Assembly: GCF_004379255.2 (NCBI RefSeq)
Contig: NC_056048.1
Span: 13,105,197 to 13,169,196 of the forward strand
DNA length: 64,000 nucleotides
Reading direction: 5' to 3'
DNA from: Salvia splendens
Taxonomy: Eukaryota > Streptophyta > Magnoliopsida > Lamiales > Lamiaceae
Part shown: positions 54,551 through 64,000 of the stretch, piece after piece
Numbering within the stretch: position 1 is the stretch's first letter
How the letters are laid out: every line of letters starts with the position of its first letter
The notes under the pieces: model-generated
What the model was told of the DNA's origin: nothing
What the model saw: the letters and a program-made list of their open reading frames with translations, nothing else
Database searches by the model: none
Position numbers and translations under genes: made by a program

Positions 54551-54567
54551 CTGAGGCTCTGATACCA
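54551..54567 (-). other. primer binding site, initiator tRNA-Met type (chromovirus)
   Basis: The minus strand reads TGGTATCAGAGCCTCAG, three bases from the LTR at 54571. Confidence 0.85.
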
Positions 54568-54570
54568 AAC

Positions 54571-57454
54571 TGTCACGACCGCCCTTTAGGGTTAATAAAT
54601 GCGGGCGATCGTGATTAAAGAACTTAAAGAACAGACATAGAAAACTAGGGTTTCAATAAAGGTTTGACCCAGAATTAATAAAACTACCAAGGGTTTGACA
54701 TTATTCAAATGATACCAAGTTTCCAAACATTCAAAAAAACAGCTTCAAAGTTTAATAAAAGACAAGTAAAGGAAATGTCATAGCGGAAACATCCAAGAGA
54801 AGAGTGAAGTCATGTGTGGAGACACAACGACACTCGGTGTTTCAAGACAACCATAGTTTTTATTGATATTTGCTCAATACCACCAACCGCTCGTCGCCGC
54901 TCAACATGCACATAGGGAAAACACATGCAAGGCTGAGTACTATAAAAATAATACTCAGTCGCTCATGCCGAAAACATTTTTAAGTAAAAATATAATTTAT
55001 CATGCCACACGTAAGTAACCATCGGGGTTTAGCTTTAGAAAGGCCCGAGGCACTCAAAATCATTTCCCATAGTAAAAGTCGACTAATCAGTCATTTTCCC
55101 ATAGACGTTAGCCATATCTGCCAATACATGACTAGGAATGCGGCCGCAAACCAGGTCACTAGCCCGGCCAGCCCCGTACGCTAGCACACGATCTACCATA
55201 TGTGTACACTAATCCAAGTAGGGTTTGTGGCCCTACGAGGACCCGAATTCGATTTAAATAATAGTGGCAAAAGTCACATCAGATAGGCACGTTAAAACAA
55301 AACACGACATGATAAACATAGTAATTCCAGCGATAAAGTATTTAGGACATTGTCCTTAGTTAAAAGAAAGCCCACCTCGACCGTTTAAACCTTAAGTACT
55401 TCTTTCCCTTTGTTATCACGCTTCGTGCACGAGTTATCACCTTTAGATAATATGTATTACCAATCAGTCACAAACATTGACTCATAATTATGTATGTCCC
55501 CAACTTTTCCTTTTTCCCAACAACAAAAGGAAACACACCGTAGCATGCATCATCGAATAACACATCACTTCATCATAGAGTGGGTTCCTTAACACATACA
55601 TATCATGTATATCATTTTAAACACAACAACATCGTTGTTTTCGCAAGGATAGAAATCTGGCAGAAAAGCGCGGCCATTTTGTAAAAATCATTTAAAATTC
55701 ATCCGGCCTCCGTTGGGGCTGAAACTTTCCCACAATACAGTAGATACATCGAATATCATTTAGTTAAAATTTCCCATCAAAATAATCTTTTTAGGTCGGT
55801 CAAATCAAAAAAGTAACTCACTGGTCGAGAAAAACAATTTCTGGCAGAACTGCACAGCCAACTTCAAAAATTCACCAAATATTCATCTTTCGTCCAAATA
55901 GGTTGAATTCACACACGACACAGAAGACACCTTGAGGTTTACATAGAAAAAAGAATCGTACAAAAAGGAGTTCGTTTGGTCGGTCAAACATGCGTCGGAA
56001 CCTACTGTCCGAACACTACAGATTTCATGCTTCAAAATTCGAATTAGGGTTTTATCCTCATTCATCCAAACACAACCTTTATGCTTCCAGCACACAACCA
56101 TGCTTAAAAAGGTTCTCACAATCATGTTCTCATATAGTCACACGTCATTCACCCATGATTCATTTAGACTTCACACAAATTCATTTAAAATGCATATTCA
56201 TAATTTGTTCTCATTCAAACACGAATTCCCACCGATAAATTCCTCGATTTGAAATCCCTACACTCACTATATGCATGAGGGAGTCAAAACAATGTTTGAA
56301 TGGAGAGGATGAAGAAAAAGTTTGATTGTACCTTTCATGATTGAAACGATCGGTAGAACAAATGGGAGAGGTGTGGGGAGGAGAAAAGTGGAGTAGAAGA
56401 ACAAGTGGCGTAGAAGAACAAGTGGGAGAGGTGTGGGGAGGAGAAAAGTGGCGTGTGGAATGAGGAGGGAGGCATGTAGATTTGTGGGGGCTAGGGTTTG
56501 GGGTTTGTTTCATCTCTTATTTATAGAGTTAAAATAAAATCTTCAATTAATTACATGAATATATTGAGGAGATTTGGTGGGGAAAGAATTGACGTGATTC
56601 TTGGGAAGGAATAAGGGGAAAATTTCAAAATCATGGGCTATTTAATTAGCCTATGGTTTAATTTTATATTTCACGGAGTAGAATAAAATAATACGGAGCA
56701 GAAAATTAATAATAATCCTCCCAAAATAATAGGAAGTAGGCGTGTATTATGTTCCTTCCACAAGGAATAAATTTCAAATCTTTAATTTGAATGAGGTAAG
56801 GCAAGATTTGCTAGGATATTCCAATCTATTAATGGGAGGAAATAAATAGGAGGTCAATTAATATAAATGAATAATTTCCTTCTCCCATAAGTAGGAGATT
56901 TTCGAAATCTCCATGGTATTAGGCATAGGTGTCGATTTTTTTTCATGGAGACAATAAGGAATAATCAGGCTTTGGATTTAATTTGGATAATTATCCCAAG
57001 CAAATAATTAAATCCAGGAAAATAGAATTTCTCTCCAATAATTAATAGTGGTCGAAAATTCCAAATAAAATGGGCAAGATAATTATTGATGATCCTATTT
57101 AATCTCACTCACCCTTAAGAAAATAATTCACTGCAATATATTTCACCCCGCATCAATTATTCAAATAGCCATGTCATAAATTCAACCATTTTCACTTCCA
57201 CCACATATTCTCAACACTTTGACTTTTCAATGGCCTCGTCATATGTTCCACATCTTTGACTATTCAACAGCCACGTCATATGCTCAACGGATTTGACTAA
57301 TCAAATCAAATCTCAATTCCAAAACGCAATTAGGTCACGCAGAAAACATGCAATTAATTCACTCGTCAATAAATCCACATACTTCACGGCATTAAAACAT
57401 TTAATGCAAAATTTCAAGGTTTGAAAATTAGGGTTCAAAAAGTGGGGCGTTACA
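54571..57454 (-). repeat. 5' LTR of the chromovirus
   Basis: 2,884 bp. Relative to the 3' copy it carries a local duplication near 56340-56460 (AGAAGAACAAGTGG repeats) and lacks a short nearby segment. Confidence 0.9.
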
Positions 57455-57459
57455 CTATG

Positions 57460-57558
57460 TACCTTTGTTTTTTCTTATAGCTCATTTCTAGCTTTATTGT
57501 GACCAAATTTAATATATTATTTCACACTCACCGGGAATCGAATTTGAGAAAATGAATA
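57460..57558. other. chromovirus right flank
   Basis: AT-rich, no feature seen. Confidence 0.3.
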
Positions 57559-57790
57559 TACTCCCTATGTCTGCCATTAGGAGTCCCGGTCACTTTTGCG
57601 CACTCGTTTTATAAAAATGATAATAAATAGTTAAAGTGGAGAAATGGTAAAGTAAGAGGGAGAATAATATTAAGAAGACTCTTCTCAACATTATTCTCTC
57701 TTTACTATTCCACTTTAACTATTTATTATCTTTTTTACAAAACGAGTGCACAAAAGTGATCGGGACTCCTAATGGCATACGGAGGGAGTA
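57559..57790. mobile_element. Stowaway-type MITE, near-complete hairpin
   Basis: TA-bounded, with CTCCCTATGTCTGCCATTAG and the inverted CTAATGGCATACGGAGGGAG. Pairing continues inward (CACTCGTTTT/AAAACGAGTG and TAAATAGTTAAAGTGG/CCACTTTAACTATTTA), so almost the whole element folds on itself. Confidence 0.85.
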
Positions 57791-58463
57791 CTACAGTCAT
57801 ATACTCTAAACGTATATCAACGCTATTACATTTAATTGCACAAAATTAAATGTCTCGTCGCATTAATTATTAGTCAAAATCTTTTGACCAAGCACGATTT
57901 CATCTGAATCGATAGATCCAACATGTTGGGTCGGTGCCTGAGAAGTGTGGTGCTTCCACAAGGATATGCAAAATAGAATTTGGTACATTGGCAACCCATT
58001 CGGTCGTTCAGGATGGCGAGGAGCCTCACGGCGAGTGCCATGTTCGATCGCAGGGGTTGAGGACCGAATGAAAGCAGCAGTTTGTAAAGATAAAAAAAAA
58101 GGACCGAATGAAAGTAGCAGTTTGTAAAGATAAAAAAAGGAACTAAAATTTGAAGAAAAAAGAGAGCAAACCCTAGTTGAAGTGCTAGGGTCTTGAAAAA
58201 AAAATCAAAAATAAGAAAAAACTTAAGTTTATTTTCAATAATTTTAATCTTTAAGGATTCTAATATTTATGGAATCCAAACTCAGCTTGATTCAACTTTC
58301 TTAATACCACTCTTGACTCGGGAAAAAATGAAGAAGAAACCTGAGATTAAAAATTAAAATCTATCCTAACGACTCTAGGAATATCTTGCGATTAATGCAT
58401 GATATTCAACCGATAATAAGGCAATCAAATAAGAAAATAATAACTAAACAATTTGCATCGATC
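57791..58463. other. non-coding spacer with a 40-bp tandem duplication
   Basis: 58061-58100 and 58101-58139 are near-identical (GGACCGAATGAAAGYAGCAG). No gene recognised. Confidence 0.45.
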
Positions 58464-59885
58464 TTATCTACTTCGAGCTATAATCCATTCGCGAGAGTCT
58501 TGATCTTGTGCGGGTCGGCCGGGTACTCGGGTCTTGTTCATTCGGCGCTGGGCTTCGGATGGGGTCAGAGCAGATACGGAACACATGGGAGCATCGTCAG
58601 ATTGCTCGGCTGCTGCTGGTGTGGTTGTGGACGTTGATGTCCTATCACACATCTTCTGAAGCATATACTTGAAATCTGGCACCGAAGAACCAGGCTGAGC
58701 ATTTTGCAGCAAAGGCACGTCATTCAGAGGAGGCTGAAAATTGATAAAAAAAAATTAATAATAAACTTTAATTCATCCAAGAATGTAATCAAAATGGAAA
58801 AAAAACAAAGAACAGTTTGGAAAACCTGTGATGTGTTCGGAAAGTGTATACATCATAAAAAATGTACCACCACTCTCTCAGACGTCCTTCAGGAGGACTC
58901 CCATTTGCTGAATAAAATGTGAAATATCAAAATGAGAACTCATATGATTGATTTAGGTGTTATGTCAAATTCACTCTCAAGAATATTGAGTATAAATACT
59001 AAAAACAGATTGGATCAACATATATGCATGACATATCATTCTATAATCAGATTGTACTGAGGGATAAAAACCATTCCAATAATTAACTTGAGAAATCAAC
59101 TATGAGGTTTTTTTGATTTGCAAGATTATATCCCGGGATTATATATGTACTGTGTTTGGTTCATGAAATTGAATCTCATAGTTCAATCCTAATGAATAAT
59201 CATGTGATAATTAGCCATAGTCACCCATCTCCAACTAAAATAATATCACAACTCAATCATAGATTACATCTCCTAATTATTTTGTGTAACAAACCGAACA
59301 ACCACTATGTTGATTATGAAAAAGAATTCTCCCTTCACAATATTACTATCATGAAAATTACCCCCTCCGTCCGCCATTAAATATCCCATTTTTCTTTTTT
59401 TCATCCGTCCGCCAATAAATGTCTTATTTCACTTTTACCATATTTGTTAAGTGAACCGTACATTCCACTAACTCATTCCACTCACATTTTTATTATAATA
59501 CCAATATATAAAAGTAGCCCCACATTCTACCAACTTTTCTATCAACTTTACTTCATAAAATCAAATAATTTATTGAAACTCGTGCCGGTCAAATATGGGA
59601 CATTTAATGGCGGACGGAGGGAGTATAAGCAATCTTAAAAGAAGGAAGAAGTGCTATACTCTCAGCATCATTGAAGGGCTGAAAACCAGCCTCTGTCACA
59701 AAGGTTTCAGCAGTAGTATGCATGTTGTTTCTCAACATATATTCGTGAACGCAACAATCAAACCTGCAAAAGAGAGTCGAAATCAAGAAACACAAAACCC
59801 TCAGAAGAAAGGGAAATAAACAAATTTGTTTTTGATAGTATATATAAAAAAAAGCTCACATCTTCCGAACATCCTGATCTCCCAT
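58464..59885 (-). pseudogene. LisH/LUFS-domain gene (LEUNIG-like N-terminus), probably truncated
   Basis: Four exon-like blocks with consensus splice sites. Exon 1, 59885-59860 (MGDQDVRKM). Exon 2, 59763-59660, a LisH motif, FDCCVHEYMLRNNMHTTAET FVTEAG. Exon 3, 58907-58826, GRLREWWYIFYDVYTFRT, like the FEWWSVFWDIF part of the LUFS domain. Exon 4 is from 58733. LUFS proteins are plant transcriptional corepressors that dimerise and bind adaptors through this domain. In the spliced phase, exon 4 meets TGA after three codons, giving about 73 residues. In another phase it stays open to 58464 (PLNDVPLLQNAQPGSSVPDF and on). Either the gene is a truncated LUFS-only paralogue, or a frameshift or different splice makes it a pseudogene. 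A MITE occupies intron 2. No WD40 part is nearby. Confidence 0.55.
59359..59625. mobile_element. Stowaway-type MITE in intron 2 of the LisH gene
   Basis: TA, then CCCCCTCCGTCCGCCATTAA at the left and TTAATGGCGGACGGAGGGAG, TA at the right. It lies 34 bases from the exon 2 donor. Confidence 0.85.
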
Positions 59886-60219
59886 GATAATAGAAATTGA
59901 AATTCTCCGAAGCACAACAGCAACAAACGCAAACAATTAAGAGGCAAAACAGCAGCAGAAATTCGGATTGATTGTAAATATATAAGAAGCGGAAGTTCCA
60001 ACTAAAGGTAAAATTGTTAATTTAAAAGAGCTAAAGTGAGAGAATAAGCGAAGGATTTTGGAGCCACAACCATGCAAAATTACACAATATATAAGAGAGC
60101 AAACCAACAGACTACCACTAAACCATATCGGATTTTAATTCTTAACCGACTACAAAAAAATAATATTATAATTTAATTATTAATATTTTATTTTTTTTAA
60201 GAATATTTTAATTTTATAT
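59886..60219. other. 5' flank of the LisH gene
   Basis: AT-rich on both sides of ACAATATATAAGAGAG (near 60085), which holds a minus-strand TATATATTG-like TATA candidate. No coding frame. Confidence 0.3.
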
Positions 60220-60642
60220 TCTAGGTTCGTATAAATAAGGTGTAAATCATGTACATCGGGTTTTATCGTGTGAAAAAGAAACCTTGTTTAATCTTGTAAG
60301 TTGAGTTTTAATCATATAAATCAGGTTCAGTTAAATGGGTTCAGATGACTTGCTAATACAGAATACTACTATTAGTATTTAATTATTTCTATAATTATTT
60401 TTTTAAATATGGTAAATTATGTAAATCGGATTTTATTGTGTGAATCAGGTTATAATCACGCAAATTAGGTTTAAAATACAGGTTTTAATAACATAAATTA
60501 GGTTTAATCATGTAATGTCATGTTTTAATAATGTTAATTAGGTTTGTGTTGTTATCATGTTATTATTGGGATATGTCAATACATATTATATCGTGTTGGG
60601 TGCAAATCGTGTTCGGATTTAAATGTAGTAGTGCATGTTCGT
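60220..60642. repeat. degenerate short repeats (AAATCRGGTT type)
   Basis: Repeated variants of TAAATCAGGTT, AAATTAGGTTT and GTTTTAATAA occur every 20-30 bases. They look like the remains of a mobile element's end region. No coding frame. Confidence 0.4.
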
Positions 60643-62189
60643 CAGAGGTGCCCAAGGTTTACGGTCCAACGGTTAACCGTGAAATCGTAAGCGGCGGTTA
60701 CGGTTCCGAACTGGAACCGTGAGAATTTACTCAAACTGAAACCGTTGATTTTAGAATCGTGGGTCGGTTTAGGATAAAAAATTTCCAAACTGAAACCGTG
60801 TCGGAACTGTCGGTTCCGGGCGGTTCCAAACTGAAACTGCGAAAAACCGCCGAAAAACTGTGAAACCAAACTAGAACTGCAAAAAATCACTGAAAACCAC
60901 CGGTTCAGAACCGTGAAAAACCGTAAAAAAACAGCCGGAAAACCGCCTATTTGGAACCGAAATCGGAACTGGCGGTTTTGAAACCGAAACCGTAACCATG
61001 AAACGCCCTCATGGTTCGGTTCCGATTCAGCAATTTCTGAAACTGGAAATGGCGGTTCTGAACTATAACCGCCGGTTCCGAACTCTTAGTTTCTCTTTAG
61101 TACTCTCGCACCCCCCTCCCCCAACAACCTCCAATCCCCCAAACCCTCTGTTCTCCCAACATTTTGTTTTCGACACCCCATGTTCTAGGTATGCATACGG
61201 TTCAAAAATCGCCGGTTCCGGCTCGGAACCGGCAGTTCACGGTTCAGAAATTTCTTGAACCTGAACCAGCCCGGATAGGTTATTGGCGGTTCCGGTTCAA
61301 AAAACCGCCGATTCCAGCGGCGGTTCCAGGCCGGTTCGGCGGTTCTTTTTTTTGTCTTTTTAGTCTTTATTTATCTATGAAATGTGTGTAAATATAATTC
61401 AAAAAATAAGGATGAAAATTACAATTTTATTGATATAAATTTAAACGAGACTACAAGTTACAACGATTACAATTTACAAAAGACTAGAAGTCTTAAACAA
61501 TAAATTTAAATATTTGTTGCTTTTTTAATTGTCTATTTTTATTATTATTATACAAATTATATTAATTGTTGCTTTTGTGCACATTTTAATCAATACATTG
61601 AGAAAAATGAGTACCATACGTACATTTAAATACAATTGTTTGAACATGTCCACATTTCTATAAATCTACAAATTATGAGCAACATGTCACATTCAAATTT
61701 AATTAAACTATTCTAACTAAACTATTCTAGTTGATGCTATTATTAACTATAAATTTTTCTTAGAAAAAGAATTATGACAAAAATAAATATAAAAATAGTA
61801 AATAATAATGTAAAAAATAAAAAAAGTTTTGTCTTCTACATTGGAAAAAGATTAATGAATGGTCTAAACATGTAATTATAAAAGAAAATACTTCAACATA
61901 TTTTGTCCTACATCGAAAGTGAAACATATAATATTCAAGGATGTCTTTATTATGAAATTTTTGTAATTATTTTTTATGAAAATTGATTTTTAAATATAAA
62001 AAATAATTTTTATAATTAATAAATATATTTTTTTAATTTTATTTGAACTGCCAGTTCGAACCGTTGAACCGGCGGTTCCGGTTTCTGAAAATCGTGAACA
62101 TGAACCGAACCGTCCAAACCGCCGCCTGTTTCGGTTCCGGGTTACGAACCGGCGGTTAACCGTCGGCTCAGTTTGTGGATGCTTACCTG
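60643..62189. mobile_element. non-autonomous hAT-like element with GGTTCCG subterminal repeats
   Basis: The left end CAGAGGTGCCCAAGG and the inverted right end CAGGTAAGCATCCAC are hAT-like. Dense GGTTCCG/CGGAACC motifs fill 60690-61350 and 62045-62170, with AT-rich DNA between. No transposase frame. Flanking octamers TGTTCGTC and CGTTCCTC match at six of eight. Confidence 0.5.
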
Positions 62190-62697
62190 CGTTCCTCTTC
62201 AAACACCTCCGTGCAACTATCCCAACACCCCATTATTGTGAATTTTAGGGTAATAAAATATTGGCATAGGTAATCACAAACAGGTAATAAATACACTATA
62301 AACAGCAGCGGACACACAGCCAAGGGATGAAGGGCTTAAGCCCTCCCCAAATTATTATTTTTTTTAATTTTGTACTTCAAAAAAATTAAAAATGTCTGAA
62401 AAAATGTCTTTAGCCCTCACCATACTATTGTATATGAAGTCTAAAATGTAAAAGATTGAATAAGAAGGAGGGACTGAAACTTGAAATTGCAGAAGAAAGA
62501 TTTAAAAAAATGGTTGTCGTTGCCGCTTGAAGAAGAAGATGAGATAACCAAGGCTAATTAAATTAATAATAACAATAAAAATTTGCAAATGTCAAGTCTC
62601 CTGCTTATAGGCTACACCCATATCACGTGTTCTACATTTATTAGTACGTTTTAGTGTTTTACAAATGTTTAATTGTTGTACTCTAATTTAAAAATAT

Positions 62698-62931
62698 TAG
62701 TCCCTCCGTCCTAATAAAGTTGAGACAAAACTTTTGGATACGGAGATTAAGAAATTTTGTTGAAAAGTAGGAGATAAGGAATAAAGTAGGAAATATAAAT
62801 GAAGAGTAAAGTACATGATGGAATAAAGTAAGACTGATTGGATATTTTATTTTTTATTAAAAAAAGAAATGACTCAACTTAGTTAGGACATCTGAGGAAT
62901 ACAACTCAACTTAGTTGGGATTAAAGGAGTA
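62698..62931. mobile_element. Stowaway-type MITE inside the hAT-like element
   Basis: Ends TAGTCCCTCCGTCCTAATAA and TTAGTTGGGATTAAAGGAGTA. The shared AAGTTGAG/CTCAACTT block extends the inverted repeat. Confidence 0.65.
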
Positions 62932-63182
62932 CATGTTTTCACTAGTCTTACTAAATACAATTAAATACGGTAAGTTTAAATATTTATCTTTTGTTCATTA
63001 GTCATTTTAAAATTTTGATAACCTTTTTATCATATATTATATTATTAATGACGTGGATTCCATCCACTATAACTAATACTATTTCAACTAGTTTAGCAAT
63101 TTATCTTTCATGCTATATCAATTTCACTATAAAACTCGTGTCACTGCAGAAATCTCTATTTCTAAATGACGAAAGAAGTATA

Positions 63183-63406
63183 TACTCCCTTTGTCCCTAA
63201 AGATGCAATTTGGATTCAGCATGGGTTTTAATGCAAAATTAGTAAAGTAAGAGAGATATAGAAAGAAAAAATAATAAAAGTAGTGATAGTGGAGAATCGA
63301 TCCCACCTCATTAGAGAGAAAAGTGCTTCCAAAATTAGAAAATGTATATTCTTATGGTACGAGCTAAAAAGGAAAGAGTACATATTCTTGTGGGACGAAA
63401 GGGGTA
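63183..63406. mobile_element. Stowaway-type MITE inside the hAT-like element
   Basis: Ends TACTCCCTTTGTCCCTAAAG and CTTGTGGGACGAAAGGGGTA, with a second inner copy of the right end near 63340-63382. Confidence 0.65.
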
Positions 63407-63473
63407 TTTACTAAAAAAATATACTAGACAGCCCCTCCCAAAAAATATTTCCGCATCCGCCACTTACTATAAA

Positions 63474-64000
63474 TACTTCTAATCTGCAAGAGAATAGTGT
63501 CCAAAATAATACTTTGGCTACATGGAGATGGTTTGGATGAAAAGCTTCCAAAAAGAGACTAAATATGATAAAAAAACTGAGATAAACTGGTGATAGAAAA
63601 TATAGATAAACGCAATAAAAATAAGACAGATAAATCACCAAAAGAGACAAACATAGTGTTTTAAAGACTCATTCCTAACATAATCTACATAGTTAAAGAT
63701 TGTGTTTACTCTTAACTTGATTCAAAATTGTTTCAATCTATTTCATCATACTCATTCCTAATACAATCTAGTTAGTTAAATATCGTGTTTATTGCAGTTG
63801 AAGGGAATTGTGTGACTAAGATAAGTGAATACGTCTCAAAGTATCTACTCACTAACCTTTCACCCGTGTAGGAACATATTAATTTCTAAAATAGGTAAAA
63901 ACCCTTGATCCACCTTTAAGTTTTACCTAAAGTTTCTTAAAAATTGGCTCCTTACTTGAGTTAAAGAGACCTTAGAATTAATGCTACTATTGCATTCAAA
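63474..64000. other. AT-rich non-coding DNA
   Basis: No coding frame or repeat end recognised. The right window edge is reached within it. Confidence 0.3.

Larger units (their letters stand above)
45292..57454 (-). mobile_element. Ty3/gypsy chromovirus (Tekay/Del type), 12.2 kb
   Basis: A complete minus-strand element with 2.9-kb LTRs at 45292-48186 (3') and 54571-57454 (5'). It has TGTAACGCC...GTGACA ends and a perfect CTATG target duplication (45287-45291, 57455-57459). Order from the 5' LTR: primer site, an additional ORF, degenerate tandem repeats, gag, protease, reverse transcriptase, RNase H, integrase, chromodomain-like tail, polypurine tract. The LTRs differ at scattered bases and by small indels. 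Confidence 0.93.
62303..63465. mobile_element. hAT-like element with two nested MITEs
   Basis: The ends CAGCAGCGGACAC and (inverted) AAGTGGCGGATGCGG resemble hAT termini. They are flanked by a perfect 8-bp duplication, ACTATAAA (62295-62302 and 63466-63473), the hAT length. Inner ends GGGCTTAAGCCCTCCCC and GGGAGGGGCT match in inverted orientation. No transposase. Two MITEs lie inside. Confidence 0.65.

Noticed and set aside
56211..56513. 100-codon Pro/Ser/His-rich frame in the chromovirus 5' LTR
   Set aside because: Arises from a local duplication in the LTR; the equivalent frame is not present in the other LTR.

Overview
The window reads as repeat-dense nuclear DNA of a flowering plant. Its few recognisable host genes are of eudicot type: a VFB/SKIP2-like F-box gene, the remains of a D3-type cyclin, a LisH/LUFS (LEUNIG-like) gene and a short two-exon gene. 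Around them are Ty1/copia and Ty3/gypsy retrotransposons and many Stowaway-type MITEs with CTCCCTCC ends. An asterid, perhaps Lamiales, is plausible, but that is an inference from general sequence style only.

Layout. 1-5660: three gypsy elements inside one another (Athila-like element 1 inside related element 2, inside a third element whose 3' LTR ends at 5660). This nest abuts what looks like the first coding exon of a minus-strand host gene. 5861-8048: MITEs, a two-exon small gene (7033-7352) and a TATA-bearing candidate exon (7715-7819). 8049-12818: a minus-strand copia element whose gag has been replaced by sequence encoding half of a cyclophilin-33/PPIE-type RRM. 12819-16638: MITE cluster, a SINE candidate and old LTR-like DNA. 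16639-19400: a CYCD3 cyclin pseudogene on the minus strand, split inside exon 4 by a 1.8-kb non-autonomous LTR element. 19401-29476: decayed retrotransposon DNA, including a minus-strand copia with a 1.4-kb LTR and a perfect permuted inverted duplication at its end. 29477-32512: MITE, DNA transposon remnant and the intact intronless F-box gene, the clearest functional gene here. 32513-35030: SINE candidate and a MITE split by a solo LTR. 35031-39915: a very young copia element with identical LTRs and a small inversion in its integrase. 39916-45291: gypsy gag plus LTR, holding a MITE that holds a solo LTR. 45292-57454: a 12.2-kb chromovirus (Tekay/Del type) with an additional ORF ahead of gag. 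57455-64000: MITEs, the LisH gene, and two hAT-like elements.

No operons, CRISPR arrays or rRNA/tRNA genes were seen. The main biology is genome remodelling by transposons: exon disruption, host-exon capture, nested insertion with readable target-site duplications, solo-LTR formation, and non-autonomous elements probably mobilised in trans. All matches to families are from motif recognition by eye; none was searched.
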